DNA of 64,000 nucleotides from Acanthosepion esculentum. Lineage: Eukaryota > Mollusca > Cephalopoda > Sepiida > Sepiidae. How positions within the stretch are numbered: position 1 is the first letter of the stretch; the number at the start of each line of letters is the position of its first letter. A program made the position numbers and the translations under genes. Below are positions 42,370 through 53,559 of the stretch, one piece after another. The stretch spans positions 67,497,342-67,561,341 of the forward strand of contig OZ038488.1 in NCBI GenBank assembly GCA_964036315.1, in the 5' to 3' direction. The notes under the pieces are model-generated. The model did not search any database, was not told the origin of the DNA, and was given only the letters and a program-made list of their open reading frames with translations.

Positions 42370-42428
42370 TAGATAGATAGATAGATATGAACAGATTGCG
42401 ATAGTTATATAAATATGAACAGTTTGCG

Positions 42429-42477
<49 letters not shown>

Positions 42478-42510
42478 TAGATAGATAGATAGATAGACAG
42501 ATAGATAGAG

Positions 42511-42552
<42 letters not shown>

Positions 42553-42623
42553 TAGAAGGCTAAGGAGATATTAACAAATTTAGCTATAAAGACAGACATA
42601 ATCAGACTAAAATCGGTAGACAG

Positions 42624-42700
<77 letters not shown>

Positions 42701-42703
42701 CAC
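42238..42703. repeat. Interleaved TA, GATA and GA satellite cluster
   Basis: Four TA tracts (about 42285, 42338, 42430, 42629) each pass into GATA runs. The block ATATGAACAGATTGCGAT.G recurs three times (42268, 42386, 42415), showing a higher-order duplication. Confidence 0.9.
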
Positions 42704-42705
42704 TA

Positions 42706-43350
42706 ATATAAATCGAAAATACATGTAAACAACATGGTAGAGATTAAAATAGGAACAAGCGAAAGATGGAAAGAGTAAGAAAGAAAGAATTTAATAAACA
42801 GAATTATTAATGAAAGAAAGAATGAAAGAATTACAAATAGATAAAGAAGGAAAGAGAAGGAAAAGAAAGCTGAAAGTAAAGTCAGATTTTACAAGCGTCG
42901 ACCCATCAAACCATGTCGTAGCAAAAACAAAACCGCCAAGGTCGAAAGACAATCTAAATAACAGACACTATTTGATCACAACGCATGACATCGAAAACTG
43001 CATGATTGCTCCAAATTTGCTTCATTTTGTTGCGGTTTTATGCGATGACTAGACAGAAAGGAGTTTGTAAAAAGCAGTCAGGTACAAAGAATGTCAGTAA
43101 AGTGGTTACGAAACGAAACCTTTCTGTTGGAATTTCTGATAAAAGGCATTACAATTATAAACCGATTTCTTCTAATTGGTGATCTCGACTTTTTTTTCTT
43201 TTCTTTTTTTTTTATAGTGAAAACGTTTTATCAAGAAATAAAAAAAAATCATTCGGTTTAACGCTAAAAAAAACAAACAAAATAAAAACAAATCGAAATT
43301 CATCACTTGATTGGTTAAGGTTATGAAGTCTGAATTTCTGGGACGTGACT
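42706..43350. other. Purine-rich sequence, nothing recognised
   Basis: The ORF at 42810-43052 is K/R-rich from GAAAGA repeats. No domain. Confidence 0.4.
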
Positions 43351-43354
43351 TTAT

Positions 43355-43760
43355 CATTATTTACATTATTTGAACTCGTCCTCATCTTGTTTTTATTATC
43401 ACAACGTTTCGACCCCCCATCAGGCACTTATCGATCCGAGTATCCTTCAAGACATTTTGAACTGAACCCTTTATTTAATCTTCAGGGATAGATTATTCTC
43501 GTATCCGCTGACGATATCTCGTCAAGTTCTTATTTAGTACTGCTCAGTTACTGCTCACCTTGTTTCCACTGAGTCTAAGTTTACACTGCCCAGCCGTAAG
43601 ATTGAACTCACAATTACTATGTTGACAGATTCACAAACCGACACTTTAATCCACGCTTGTCCCTAAAGATTACCCAGACCGACAAGCACTTGATGAGCAC
43701 CGGACGACACAACAGCCGAAACGTTGTGATATGAAGACAGTAGTCCTAGTGTAAATAATG
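43355..43760. mobile_element. Composite element: tRNA-like core between inverted hammerhead-like ends (copy A)
   Basis: The left end (ATTATTTACATTATTTGAAC, then complement of CTGATGG...GAAACGTTGTGATAAT at 43395-43430) and the right end (CTTGATGAG...GCCGAAACGTTGTGAT at 43690-43730, then GTGTAAATAATGTGAATAAA) are inverted. Between them, on the minus strand, is a B-box-like GTGAGTTCAATCTTAC and an A-box-like region. Three further copies (50830, 56385, 58010) share the order. Confidence 0.6.
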
Positions 43761-43944
43761 TGAATAAAGATATACAGTTTAACAGATGATCTTGAATCAA
43801 ACCCGTGGGTCAAGCAGTGAATTCTATATGCTCCTGTTCAGTAATACGAGCTGAATCGCAAAAGCACGTATTATGAACAAAGCTGTTTCGGCTTGAAGGC
43901 ACACTGCAAATCATCATGTTGTCTCATTTTCAGCATGACTACTT

Positions 43945-44175
43945 GTTTCCGCCCAGGCCTATTTGTGTTTCTTCAACATTCACCGAGCCAACTTATGGTT
44001 CACGCTGCAACTACTGTACTATAGTCCTGGGTATGACAACAGACTTCATCCGGCAGCAAGTCCTTTGACCGGTAGATTGGAGGTTTTGAAGAGCGTGGAA
44101 CCACCTCTTAATTGTTCTTGTCCCCAGGGCTACCTTGATCCGAGGTGGTACGACCTGTTAGGGTCCCAGCTATGG
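43945..44175 (-). mobile_element. tRNA-SINE long family, 3' part
   Basis: GCCCAGGCCTATTTGTGTTT, CTTCAACATTCACCGAGCCA and ACTTATGGTTCACGCTG match the complement-strand 3' part of 35075-35560. The sequence after 44065 does not match. Confidence 0.6.
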
Positions 44176-44274
44176 TTAAATTGTAAACCCCCAAACAAAA
44201 AGAAAACACTATGAAAATATAAAAATACATTTTGTTTATAGTAATCAACACCATCACTTGACAAGACACCAAAA

Positions 44275-44440
44275 GTGTTGAAACAAAATAGCTATATTTG
44301 TAGTGATGTTATGACATATTTATGTTATGATTTTTGAATAAATACTATTTGCTCCACTCTGTATTGAGCACTCTTTTAAGAATAGTGTTTTTCGTTATTG
44401 GAAATTTATTCCCTCTATACCAATCCTATACTTGGGTAAT
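44275..44440. repeat. Inverted partner of 38464-38640
   Basis: Reverse complement of the blocks listed for 38464-38640, ending in TATTGAGCACTCTTTTAAGA and GGAAATTTATTCC. Confidence 0.7.
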
Positions 44441-44462
44441 ACATTTTTATATAAAAAAAAAA

Positions 44463-44865
44463 CGACCAACAATACATTTTATCTATAGTTGAAGGTATAC
44501 AGTTGTATTCAAAATATATTTAGTTGATGCCATAAAATTGTCTTCAAAATAATTTTTGGCGTTAAATAACCCATGCCGCTTAACAAAATCAAACAACCAT
44601 CATGAAAGAACTCTTTCAAGGCATTAATCCATATAATATCCAACAATTTCTTACATCAAACTGCATTTCAAAATATGACAAGACTACAGCATAAAACACA
44701 CATATAATCGCCTATAATAATTATGTCTACACAAATATGTATATGCGCAAAAGCAGAGTATCGTCTACCATGTATTCAATTGTGAAAGTAGAATAATATG
44801 TATCATATTTTTATTACTTCTAAGCTCCCAATTAAATTAAATTTCGGCATTAAATGACCTTAAAA
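44463..44865. repeat. Duplicon A, copy 2
   Basis: Direct copy of 35684-36115. The separation is about 8.8 kb and no TSD or TIR was seen. Confidence 0.75.
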
Positions 44866-44924
44866 GTCAATCAATAAAATACTGCAACCATACTGAATGA
44901 ACCTTAGATACCGTCCAAATATAT

Positions 44925-45125
44925 ACTCCATCCACGGTTTTAAATTCAGAATTGTCCTTCTACATTGGTTCTCACTTTGGCTAGAGAGTCCAGTTACCAC
45001 TGCTTATTTAACCCATGGCTAGCTTGGCTCCACACCTTTCCTAGATGTATTTGTGAGAAAGTAAATGTAGCGACCTCAACCGAAATTTCTTGTCCCGTGC
45101 CTCTAACCACTACCCCACACGCACA
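44925..45125 (-). mobile_element. tRNA-derived SINE, diverged
   Basis: The complement starts CGTGTGGGGTAGTGGTTAGA (A box), a decayed B box TTTCGGTTGAGGTCG, then CCATGGGTTAAATAAGCAGT and GAAGGACAATTCTGAATTT, equivalent to the body of 18303-18672. Confidence 0.65.
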
Positions 45126-45858
45126 AGCAGATAATAACGACAAATAATTAACTGATACGAGTTATCTCCCCTAGAATAGGCAGCGGAATGAAAGTACAGA
45201 ATTCCCCAAATATTACCAAATTCGACAAGCAACCTGGCGAGGTTAGGAGGGAACCATGTTCGAAACGTAGTGCCTATATAACAAGCACGATGAAGTCACC
45301 ATTTGCAATCAAAACGCTTTATTGCTCGCAAATGTTCACAGATGTACATTTAAATCTTTTTAGACCAACGGACATAACTAATTGATACTTTCCTTAATTA
45401 TTAATTTTAAAAATAGTCATTATCATACCAACAGTTGTTTAGACTGTAGTCCACTTTCTGTTTATTTACCACAAACTTTCGGTTGATCTGTTCTTCAGCC
45501 CACCTCCTCTATACAATTTATATGGAAAGCGGAATAACTTTTAAGAAGACAGAGGAAACTGTAAAACGATGGTCAACATAAAAATATAATAAAAACAATA
45601 GTAAATATACTGATCGGTTCAGCTCATTTCCAGTAATAAGAGACACAAAGGCGATCCCTTTCTCAACAGCCCGTCTAAGAGATGACTCACACTTATCATA
45701 CGTAAAAATTATCCACTTCTAATTCTTTTCTTGCTATATGTTCATCCGTTCGGCGGATACATGCTGCTTCCTTCAATTTTCACACTCTCCAGCGATGCTT
45801 TCATCTATAATTTTGACCTCATCGCAGGGAGATTAAGGTGAAGAATTCACCATCAAGA
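45126..45858. other. Nothing recognised
   Basis: Complex AT-rich sequence; the ORF at 45188-45385 has no recognisable domain. Confidence 0.4.
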
Positions 45859-45859
45859 T

Positions 45860-46135
45860 ATGGTCTGCTATGACAGATTTTCTTTATGAGTATGGTTTTC
45901 TTGGATTTCTCGAGTTAGAATTTCAGGGAACGTATGGATCTTCCTAAAGAGATCACGGTGAAAATTAAGTGTTGTGTAAAATAAATATTTTCTTTTTTTT
46001 TATTAATAGGTCGCGGAGTGATGCTCTTAGATAGTAAATAAGATGTGATCTGTTATACCAGACTTTATTTCTGAGTATGGGTTTCTTAGGTTTCTCGAGC
46101 TTTGACATTCAGGGAACGGATGGAGCCTCCTTATG
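45860..46135. repeat. Tandem duplication, unit about 185 bp
   Basis: GAGTATGGTTTTCTTGGATT TCTCGAG...TTCAGGGAACG.ATGGA recurs as GAGTATGGGTTTCTTAGGTT TCTCGAG...TTCAGGGAACGGATGGA. The region between contains ATTTTCTTTTTTTTATTAATAGGT, related to the repeats at 46583 and 48788. Confidence 0.75.
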
Positions 46136-46580
46136 TCATTATATGGCATAATAGAGCAGATACCCTAGAAATATGTTACATTACCCTTTATGGTGCATTC
46201 ACAGACCTTGAAAAGGTCATTTAGTATTTTCATGTTCCTTCTTTTCAAGAATGCCCCCAACTAAATGGCAGGCTACGGTTCTTGGAATTCAAAAAACGCA
46301 GAAGAAATTAAAGAAAATGCGACAAAATGAACTGGAGAGTTAACTAAGAGAAATGCCGTTGTTCTTTAAAAAAAGGCTGAAACAGAATCCTCCCTGCGTG
46401 CTCCACAGCTATGTTTTTGTGACTGAAGATAAACTTAAAAAAGCTGGATCAATAAGTCTGCAGACTAAATTAGCTGAACCTTTATTTGAAATTTACACTT
46501 TATATTTTCGAGCTATATGATTAACATTCTCCACTGAATTAAGTGCATTGACAAGAAAGGAGATAATGTTGAAAAATAAA
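46136..46580. other. Nothing recognised
   Basis: No coding or repeat signature was seen. Confidence 0.4.
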
Positions 46581-46582
46581 TG

Positions 46583-46703
46583 ATATATAAAATAAATGTT
46601 TTCTGTTCTTTATTATTAGGTTGCGGACTTATTGATGTACTTACATAGTAAATAAGTTACGTAGTAATAAGCTATACCATGGAGTTGTGGTTAACAAGCT
46701 AAC
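46583..46703. repeat. Recent duplicate of 48788-48902
   Basis: TATATAAAATAAATGTTTTC through GGTTG/ACGGACTTATTGATGTACTT to CCATGGAGTTGTGGTTAACA AG differs from 48788-48902 at only three or four positions. Confidence 0.9.
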
Positions 46704-47185
46704 CTCCAATTCGCCAAATATAGCGATTTCATTTGTCATTAGGATTTTTTCATGCTTGTGGTTTTATGTCTTAGTAAATAAAAATCGATACGCCTATTAG
46801 TTAAGGCAGTGGGTCGCAATCTTTTTTTCTCTGGGCTGCATTTTCAGAATGGAAATTTGCTCGCACCTCATCAAATATTATGGGATAAGAAGATCATACG
46901 TACGAAGACACCAGCTCAGGGGAAGGGAAGTCCCGGTGAAAAGCATAAGCAGCCCTACAGCATAGAAGGTTCAGAAAGAGAGGGTTAAAGGGAGATATAA
47001 GCGGATTCGAAATCCCAACATTATCATTGATAACTCTCTCCTCCAATTTGCAGACACTAGTTACTATATTCTTAATACTTGATATAATGCAAAAATATCA
47101 CAATGATAAAATCGGTCAAAAATTATTTATAACTATTTAAACAGGGACTCATACATGCCTTCACCTACATGCCTTGCTATCAATA
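46704..47185. other. Nothing recognised
   Basis: No coding or repeat signature was seen. Confidence 0.4.
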
Positions 47186-47189
47186 TACT

Positions 47190-48475
47190 TTGTGGGTGTT
47201 AAGTTTTCTAGGCCCTCGTTTCACATTATGAGTCAAAGAAAATTCAGATATCTTTTCCTGATTCTGAGTAGAAATGTTCTTTTTGTTGCCATTTTATTTA
47301 AGACTATCTCATTTTTTTTACTCATTTTCGTCCATAGCATTCCCAGTATCCTTCTGTAGAACCGTATTTCTATTGTTCCCAGGTTTTGCTTCATCTGTGG
47401 GGAGATTGTCCAAAAGAGGATGAATATCACCCAGTACCCATCATTGCTATTTTCCATGCCTGTGATAAACGATTTTTTTTCTGTTCCCCAAGTACTTCAC
47501 TTAGCTTTTGCAATGCATCTTTCGCTAATTTAATGCGTCTTCGGATTTCGGTGTCGCATTTTACCATCCTCTGTTAAACCACGTTCCCAGATATTTGAAC
47601 TTCTGTACTTATTTGATATTCATATCTCCAATTTGTAACTTACATCTTGGTTTTTTTTTTTTTTCTCTTTTTCATGACTGTAATTCCCGTTTACCTGCAG
47701 TTGAAGGTTAGTCCTTTTTTTCTCGCTTTCTTTTCCTATTTTATCTACGAAGTCATGTAGTTTCCTTTCACTGTCGGTCATCAGTACAGTGTCATCTGCG
47801 TATCTTATACAGTGTAACCCGGATATAAGAGACCCAGATATATGAGAAACCCGGATATAAGTGAGATTTTCTCTGGTCCCAAATTAGAGCCTGTGTTAAT
47901 GTACAGTGTAACCCGGATATAAGAGACCCTGATATAAGAGAAACCCGGATATAAGTGAGATTTTCTCTGGTCCCAAATTAGAGTCATACTTACCTAAACA
48001 AAATAGACCAAACCCGGATATAAGAGAAACCCGGATATAAAAGACTTCGTCTCCGGTCCCGACAACTCTCTTATATCCGGGTTACACTGTATTGTTAAGA
48101 TTACGCCTACCAATAATAAATCCTGGTAGCGTCTCCAGCACCCTTACGATTGCCTCCTTTAGAGGTTAAATAAATATGGAGAGGAGAAGACACTTTAATT
48201 TTTTGTAGCTGCTCTGTTCATTTTTCTATCCGTAGCAGGAAAATTTGCTACCTGCATACGCTCTGGATTATTCTAACATCGATTCCCTATAGACTTAGTT
48301 TTCTTAGAACTCCCAATAGATCCTTGTGCCATACATTGTCATATGCTTTTGCGTAATCTATAAAAACACAAGTGCACACATCCTTCTGTATTTCTATTGC
48401 CCTCGCTGATATCATTCTAGTCAAGAATATCGCATTTCTTTTTTTCGGTGTCCTTGACAATAGTGCACTGTTCTT
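47190..48475 (-). mobile_element. RTE-like LINE, RT domain to C-terminus, MITE-interrupted
   Basis: Minus 48100-48475 has RMISARAIEIQKDVCTCV and FIDYAKAYDNVWHKDLL (the catalytic D-containing A motif), then IRNL-type sequence and GGxxLNN. The MITE 47810-48089 sits exactly at the RYADDT box. Region 47190-47805 continues with ADDTVLMTDSERKLHDFVDK and SEKKGLTF, then IAKDALQKLS-like and RRILGMLWTKMS. Many stops and frameshifts. Confidence 0.8.
47810..48089. mobile_element. TA-flanked MITE with internal repeats (copy 1)
   Basis: CAGTGTAACCCGGATATAAG begins the element and its complement ends it. TA lies on both sides (47808-47809, 48090-48091). The terminal motif ACCCGGATATAAGAGA recurs several times inside, with a GATTTTCTCTGGTCCCAAAT segment. 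The TIR start CAGT and TA target fit the Tc1/mariner-pogo group. No coding capacity. Confidence 0.85.
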
Positions 48476-48479
48476 GTAC

Positions 48480-48785
48480 TATTTCCGGTCTAATACTGCT
48501 TAGTTAATACTTTTGGCAGAAGAAAGTTTGGCTGAAAGGGACCTTTAAAGTGTTAGCAGAAAAGAAACAAAATATTAATTGCTATTCTTTTTTAAAATGT
48601 CATATCCGTTCAGGACGAATTGTGCTTCTTTACGTTTCTTTATTATATGTAAATAGTTTTGAATTCTCAAGACAAATAATGGACTGATTTCCCGTTCCCT
48701 TCACTACGGTTTGGCATTCCATCTCTAAGACAGGTTGACAGCCATATTCGCCCTGCTATTTAGTCAAAAGCTGAAGGATTAATCG
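48480..48785. other. Weak SINE-body remnant only
   Basis: GACAGCCATATTCGCCCTGCTATTTAG near 48738 resembles the minus-strand SINE body (TCTGTCCTGCTATTTACCC). The rest was not recognised. Confidence 0.35.
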
Positions 48786-48787
48786 CT

Positions 48788-48902
48788 ATATAAAATAAAT
48801 GTTTTCTGTTGTTTATTATTAGGTTACGGACTTATTGATGTACTTACATAGTAAATAAGTTACGTATTAATAAGCTATACCATGGAGTTGTGGTTAACAA
48901 GT
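48788..48902. repeat. Recent duplicate of 46583-46703
   Basis: See 46583-46703. The copies lie about 2.2 kb apart in the same orientation. Confidence 0.9.
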
Positions 48903-48904
48903 GA

Positions 48905-49175
48905 TGAAATGTTCTCGCCTCGATAAAGAAAAAAATATCTAATGTTTGATCGTTTAGTCAGATTTTGGGAAGTGGGTGGAATCGATAACATTCCAATAGC
49001 GCCTTATATAGGATTTGATAAATTTCCCTAACAAAAATTGATTGCTGAAGTACCGTACGTATTCAAATATAGGTTAATAGGTTACTATTTCAATAATTAA
49101 TACAGAAAAGGACAGAGTAAAGGAAAGTGAGAAAGAGGACTAAACATCAATTATAAAAAGTCAAAATTTAGTAAG
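48905..49175. other. Nothing recognised
   Basis: No coding or repeat signature was seen. Confidence 0.4.
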
Positions 49176-49179
49176 TACG

Positions 49180-50115
49180 AAAATTTAAATATCTGGGAAG
49201 TATCTTAACAGAGAAAATGTTGTACCGAAATCCAAAGGTACTTTTGAATAGCGAAAGATGCCTTCCAAAAGCTAAGCAAAGTATTAACAGGAAAATTTCA
49301 TTAGAAAAAATAAAAGAATGCTGAAATGTTATGCAATATCAGTTCTCCTATATGACAGATGAAAAAGAGACTTGAGGCAACAGTGATGGGGCTCTACAGA
49401 AGGATACTGAGAACACCGTGGACTGAACATGTGAGTAACGTGGAAGTTTTAAGGACAATAGAAACATAAAGGACTCTTATACTGAGAATCAGAAAGAGAC
49501 GATTGAAATTTCTATGACCACTAACGAGTTTGGTGATGCCAAAAAAATACTCGTTGCCACTTTCGTAATGCTCGTTGTAGTAGAGACTTTGTAATCGCAG
49601 ATACAATTATAATAACGCCGTTGAACAATACTGGTGTCAGACGCCATAGCACTCACACTAATAGTACTTGCTCGATAGTACTCGAATAGTAATCCGTATA
49701 GTGATCCGAATAGAGAAATAGTATAGTGAATAGAGTAGAGAAAAGCGTCCGTGGTCCCTATATTAGTAGAGGATAGAGTAGAAATAACGATCCAAATAGT
49801 CGTCAGCTACTTCCTACATACATGCGTTTCCTCTATGGTCACGTGGTCTACTTGATGGGATCGCCTGTGTTTGCTCACTGGCGATCTCTGTTGAAACTCA
49901 AGTGTGCGTAGCGACACTTTATTCCGATATAACAGAGAGATATACTGGAGGCAAGAGAGAAACAGCGAATAACCTACCTAACGAGCTTACGTAAAAAAGA
50001 TAGCGGAGCAGGTGTGTGCTGAAAAGAAAAATCTTACTCGTAACTACAAAGGCTAGGAAGTTGTGGATAGCCACGATCGTCCACGTCATTAAGAGACACG
50101 GCACATATAAGATGA
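49180..50115 (+). mobile_element. RTE-like LINE, C-terminus to 3' end, interrupted
   Basis: AATATCTGGGAAGTATCTTA (KYLGSIL), ATAGCGAAAGATGCCTTCCA (IAKDAFQ), GGCAACAGTGATGGGGCTCT ACAGAAGG (RLEATVMGLYRR), ACACCGTGGACTGAACATGT (TPWTEHV), AGACGATTGAAATTTCTATG, then after an insert GGCAAGAGAGAAACAGCGAA, GTTGTGGATAGCCACGATCG and AGACACGGCACAT. The 3' terminus matches other copies. Confidence 0.8.
49517..49925. mobile_element. Unclassified insertion inside an RTE-like copy
   Basis: About 400 bp separates two parts of the RTE-like reading order. It is rich in TAGTA/GAATAGTA words (TCCGAATAGAGAAATAGTAT near 49700) and has no clear TIR, TSD or tRNA boxes. No second copy in this window. Confidence 0.45.
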
Positions 50116-50294
50116 AGTTATTGAATCCAAGGAAATTAATTTGTATAACTGAGTGATGAAGTAGTTATAGTTTCAAAGTTGGGGATTCTTTTTTTCAGTC
50201 AATAATATGGGTGTTATTTAATATAGAGTAAGCTAATCTAGGGTACCTTTCCTAACACTGCCAGTTGCGATAAAATCAAAACATTAGCCGGAAA

Positions 50295-50640
50295 AGTCGA
50301 GTCATGTTCTTAAACAGCCTTGTCAGGTGGAGACTTTCATATGAATGTAACCAAACGTGTAACCAAACCTACTCAGAAATATCTAAACTCTCAGCTCTAT
50401 ACAACCGCTCTCTAAGATCTATGGGTAAAGATTGCCTCAAGAGTGTAGCTCTTAGCGAGTGCCATCTTTGTTCGAACCTCGTTGACTTGCGCTACAACAC
50501 CACAAACAAAGAACTGTACCAAATAACAGCCGCTACGTCACTTTATGACTTTCAGCAGCCGCAACAACTGAAATGGATAGCACATGTATCTTGAAGAGAA
50601 AATAACGACGTAACCAAGATGTTGATATAACCCACTACTC
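50295..50640 (+). pseudogene. Distinct LINE C-terminal fragment
   Basis: The ORF 50304-50594 reads MFLNSLVRWRLSYECNQTC, with YSEISKLSALYNRS and ends PQQLKWIAHVS, followed after a stop by RRENNDVTKM-like sequence. The W.AHV.R.EN pattern is typical of the ends of non-LTR retrotransposon ORFs. It is not the same family as the RTE-like copies above. Confidence 0.5.
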
Positions 50641-50829
50641 ACTGAGTGGTCAATAAATGTCGAACGTTTCTTTATAAGAAAACGCTTAATTCTACCATTA
50701 CTATTTCAATAATTAATACCTTAAATTGAATTCATTAGGATGAATCTGAAATGATTTCTGTGAATTTTAATCATAAGTTTTAAGAAAATATACATTGTTC
50801 CGTGTTCTTTTTACTAATTCTAGAGAATT

Positions 50830-51145
50830 AAAATATTTACACTATTTCGGTCTGATGTCCTCAATTTTGTTGCTATATTCATGACGTTACGCTCTGGCCT
50901 TTTTCAGGTCATTCGAATTAAACCCTTTATTTTGTCCATATTGTTCTAGTTCCACACGTCATACCTTTTTCGGATGTCTCTCGACAAGTTTTTTTTTCAC
51001 CCCAGCTGTAGTAAGGTATTGAACTCGCAACTCCTTGAATCAAGTCTCTGGATTTAACCAACGCTTTTATCCACTGGACCATGAGTCCTTGACCAATGTC
51101 AATAGTCGGAACAATGTAAATAGTGTAAATAATTACAATACATCA
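50830..51145. mobile_element. Composite tRNA-core element (copy D)
   Basis: The ends ATATTTACACTATTTCGGTC (50836) and GGAACAATGTAAATAGTGTA AATAATT (about 51109-51135) are inverted. The minus strand core has A box GTCCAGTGGATAAAAGCGTT and B box GCGAGTTCAATACCTTAC with normal spacing, the clearest tRNA head of the family. The hammerhead-like motif is lost in this copy. Confidence 0.65.
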
Positions 51146-51149
51146 TCTC

Positions 51150-51714
51150 AGAAATATAGAGAGATATAAAACTGAAATATTTATACAGGTTAGGAATTAT
51201 TTGCCTTAACACTTACTACGTAATAATAAAAATAGTTAAGACTGGTACACACACATTCGAGAGCGGCAGATGTTTATTTCATTCTTCGTAATAATAAGAT
51301 TAAAAATAGATGGTTTCGTGACTGAGATAGTTTCTTAGCGCTCTTTGGTGCCAATTACTGAGGCATGAATCCGGGCAAAATCTAAGGTTTCAGATGCTGA
51401 TTTTCAACAACAAAAAAAAAAGGTTGCACCCACTTGGAAGATTGGCGCTACACAGTATTCCTGTTCTGAATTTCTCCATTAGTCCACGTGTCCTGCTAAG
51501 TTAAGTAAATTAGATGTAGATAGAGTAATAGTGGATTGTTAGTTTCGTTTATCACTCACGGTACGAAGAAATGACGTGAGAATTTACGCCCTGTATCTTA
51601 TTCCAGAATTAAAAGAAGTGGACTAGAATTTTCGACACAATTCCAATTTAACCTGAAAATTTATCGTAAAAATGATCCATTAAATAATTCTGAAGTGACT
51701 TTTTAAAAAAAAAC
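51150..51714. other. Possible older paralog of 53290-53560
   Basis: Blocks such as GATTGGCGCTACACA.TATTCCTG and ACTGGAGCCACACAATCTTCCTA are alignable between the two regions, suggesting that the duplicon extends left. Otherwise unrecognised. Confidence 0.35.
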
Positions 51715-51806
51715 TATATTAATTCTGGAAATAGAAAATTTCCAACATCTAAAGATTGTTTTAAAATGAACGCACGCCTCCTTCCATGAATGTCTAATTT
51801 GTTTTA

Positions 51807-52062
51807 CAGTGTAACCCGGATATAAGAGACCCGGATATAAGAGCAACACTGATATAAGAGCGATTTTATCTGGTCCCAAATTAGAGCCATACTTACCTAA
51901 ACAAAACAGACCAAACCCGGATATAAGAGAAACCCGGATATAAGAAAGATTTTATCTGGTCCCAAATTAGAGCCTGTGTTAATGTATATATAATAGACCA
52001 AACCCGGATATAAGAGACTTCTTCTCCGGTCCCGACAACTCTCTTATATCCGGGTTACACTG
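51807..52062. mobile_element. TA-flanked MITE (copy 2)
   Basis: CAGTGTAACCCGGATATAAG to CTTATATCCGGGTTACACTG, TA at 51805-51806 and 52063-52064; 256 bp with several internal ACCCGGATATAAGA repeats. Confidence 0.9.
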
Positions 52063-52154
52063 TATATTAATTCTGGAAATAGAAAATTTCCAACATCTAA
52101 AGATTGTTTTAAAATGAACGCACCCATCCTTCCATCAATGTCTAATGTGTTTTA

Positions 52155-52340
52155 CAGTGTAACTCGGATATAAGAGACCCTGATATAAGATAAACCCGAA
52201 TATAAGAGAGATTTTCTCTGGTCCCAAATTAGAGCCATACTTACCTAAACAAAACAGACCAAACCCGGATATAAGATAAACCCGGATATAAGAGACTTAT
52301 TCTCCGGTCCCGACAACTCTCTTATATCCGGGTTACACTG
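52155..52340. mobile_element. TA-flanked MITE (copy 3)
   Basis: CAGTGTAACTCGGATATAAG to CTTATATCCGGGTTACACTG, TA at 52153-52154 and 52341-52342; 186 bp. It is shorter than copy 2 by loss of internal repeat units. Confidence 0.9.
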
Positions 52341-52361
52341 TACTTATTTCTGTAAAATTTA

Positions 52362-52587
52362 CCGTGTATGCTCGTGTATAAAACGACTTTATGTATCGTG
52401 CGAACCCTGAATTTTTTTACGTGAATTTTAACCCCTCCAAAGAAATTTACTCGTCTGCAGTGCAACCGGTCGCCAAAAATGCAAGATTTTTAACCTCATC
52501 AAAAAAAAAATTACCTGTATAGTGCGCACTCCTATTTTTTGCTTAAAAAAAATAATAAAAAATCGCCCTATACTTGAGTATATACGG
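52362..52587. mobile_element. Second TA-flanked MITE family
   Basis: CCGTGTATGCTCGTGTATAA and the right end complement CCGTATATACTCAAGTATAG form a TIR of about 20 bp. TA at 52360-52361 and 52588-52589; 226 bp. The interior has TATAGTGCGCACTCC and ATAAAACGACTTTATG. It matches an empty site at 53664-53665. Confidence 0.85.
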
Positions 52588-52799
52588 TAAAGAAAATGGT
52601 AATAAAAAGAATATGATGCTACGAGACATATTTTGCTGTTAAGTTTATCCAATACAAATCTCAAGAGCCACCCAAGGAAGAGTGTTACTAAATGAGATGT
52701 GTAATATGAACAAAAAAGTTGAAGTAGAAAGTGAATATTATGAGAATATGGAGGATAGATAATAATTGAGTCTAAACTTGAAGATTTTAGTGTTTTTTT

Positions 52800-53110
52800 T
52801 TTAGTGTTTAGATTCTATGCAGGAGTCTGTCACACAAAATCTGGAATGAAGTTGTCTGAGTGAAAGAGACTTCTTTAAAAATGGGATGATTCGACCCTGC
52901 GGATGTATCATAGCGGGTATTACTTCTGAAAAATGGAGCTAAACATATCCATGGAAATAACGACAGAGCAGCGTTAGATGTACGATATTGCATATGTGAG
53001 AAAGAGACTGCTGAGACCTCCTCTACGAATTCTCGTAGCTTTATCAAGGCTGGAGAGTAAGGAGTGGTTAGTTCTTGTCCACATATAACTGCAATACTCC
53101 ATCTCTGGTC
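52800..53110 (-). pseudogene. LINE RT C-terminal fragment, separate family
   Basis: Minus frames give LREFVEEVSAVSFSHMQYRT, then YFHGY-like, SEVIPAMIHPQGRI and SLRQLHSRF, in the order of the HRR..SLSLFYRY.HG..S..L tail of jockey/CR1-group ORFs. It is strongly diverged from the family at 14044. Confidence 0.45.
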
Positions 53111-53559
53111 TAATCTGACTCTTTCGTCTTTAATGAAAGAGGTCGTGGTCGCTGGTTTGCTGGCTCTAATAGTTGCGTGTTTACAATGTTCAGTTTTCTA
53201 CAAGTCCCATTGCCGCGTGACTGACAGAGTTACGTATTTTCCATCGGTTTTAACGGTTCCTTCGACTACAAGCAAAATCTAAAATTTTGAATTCAGATGT
53301 TTAAGATAGGAAGACGCCCTATTTGTAAAACTGGAGCCACACAATCTTCCTACTTCGTATTTACATTCGTTTAACTGTCTAAGCTAACCTCGATGAATAT
53401 CACTACACACGGATAAGAAAACAAATTCTTAAAAATGAGCTATTTATTATTTGCCTGAATTTTAACACCTATTGCCTACATTACAAAATTTTAGAGGAAT
53501 AAAATCAAGCTTAAATAATAGAAATATAATAAAATACAAACCAGCAAAAATCTACGAAT

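Larger units (their letters stand above)
51716..52342. repeat. Tandem duplication containing two MITE copies
   Basis: TATTAATTCTGGAAATAGAA AATTTCCAACATCTAAAGAT... up to TTTTA precedes both MITEs, at 51716 and again at 52065. The second unit starts at the right edge of the first MITE. Flanks differ by few bases, so the duplication is fairly recent. Confidence 0.9.
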
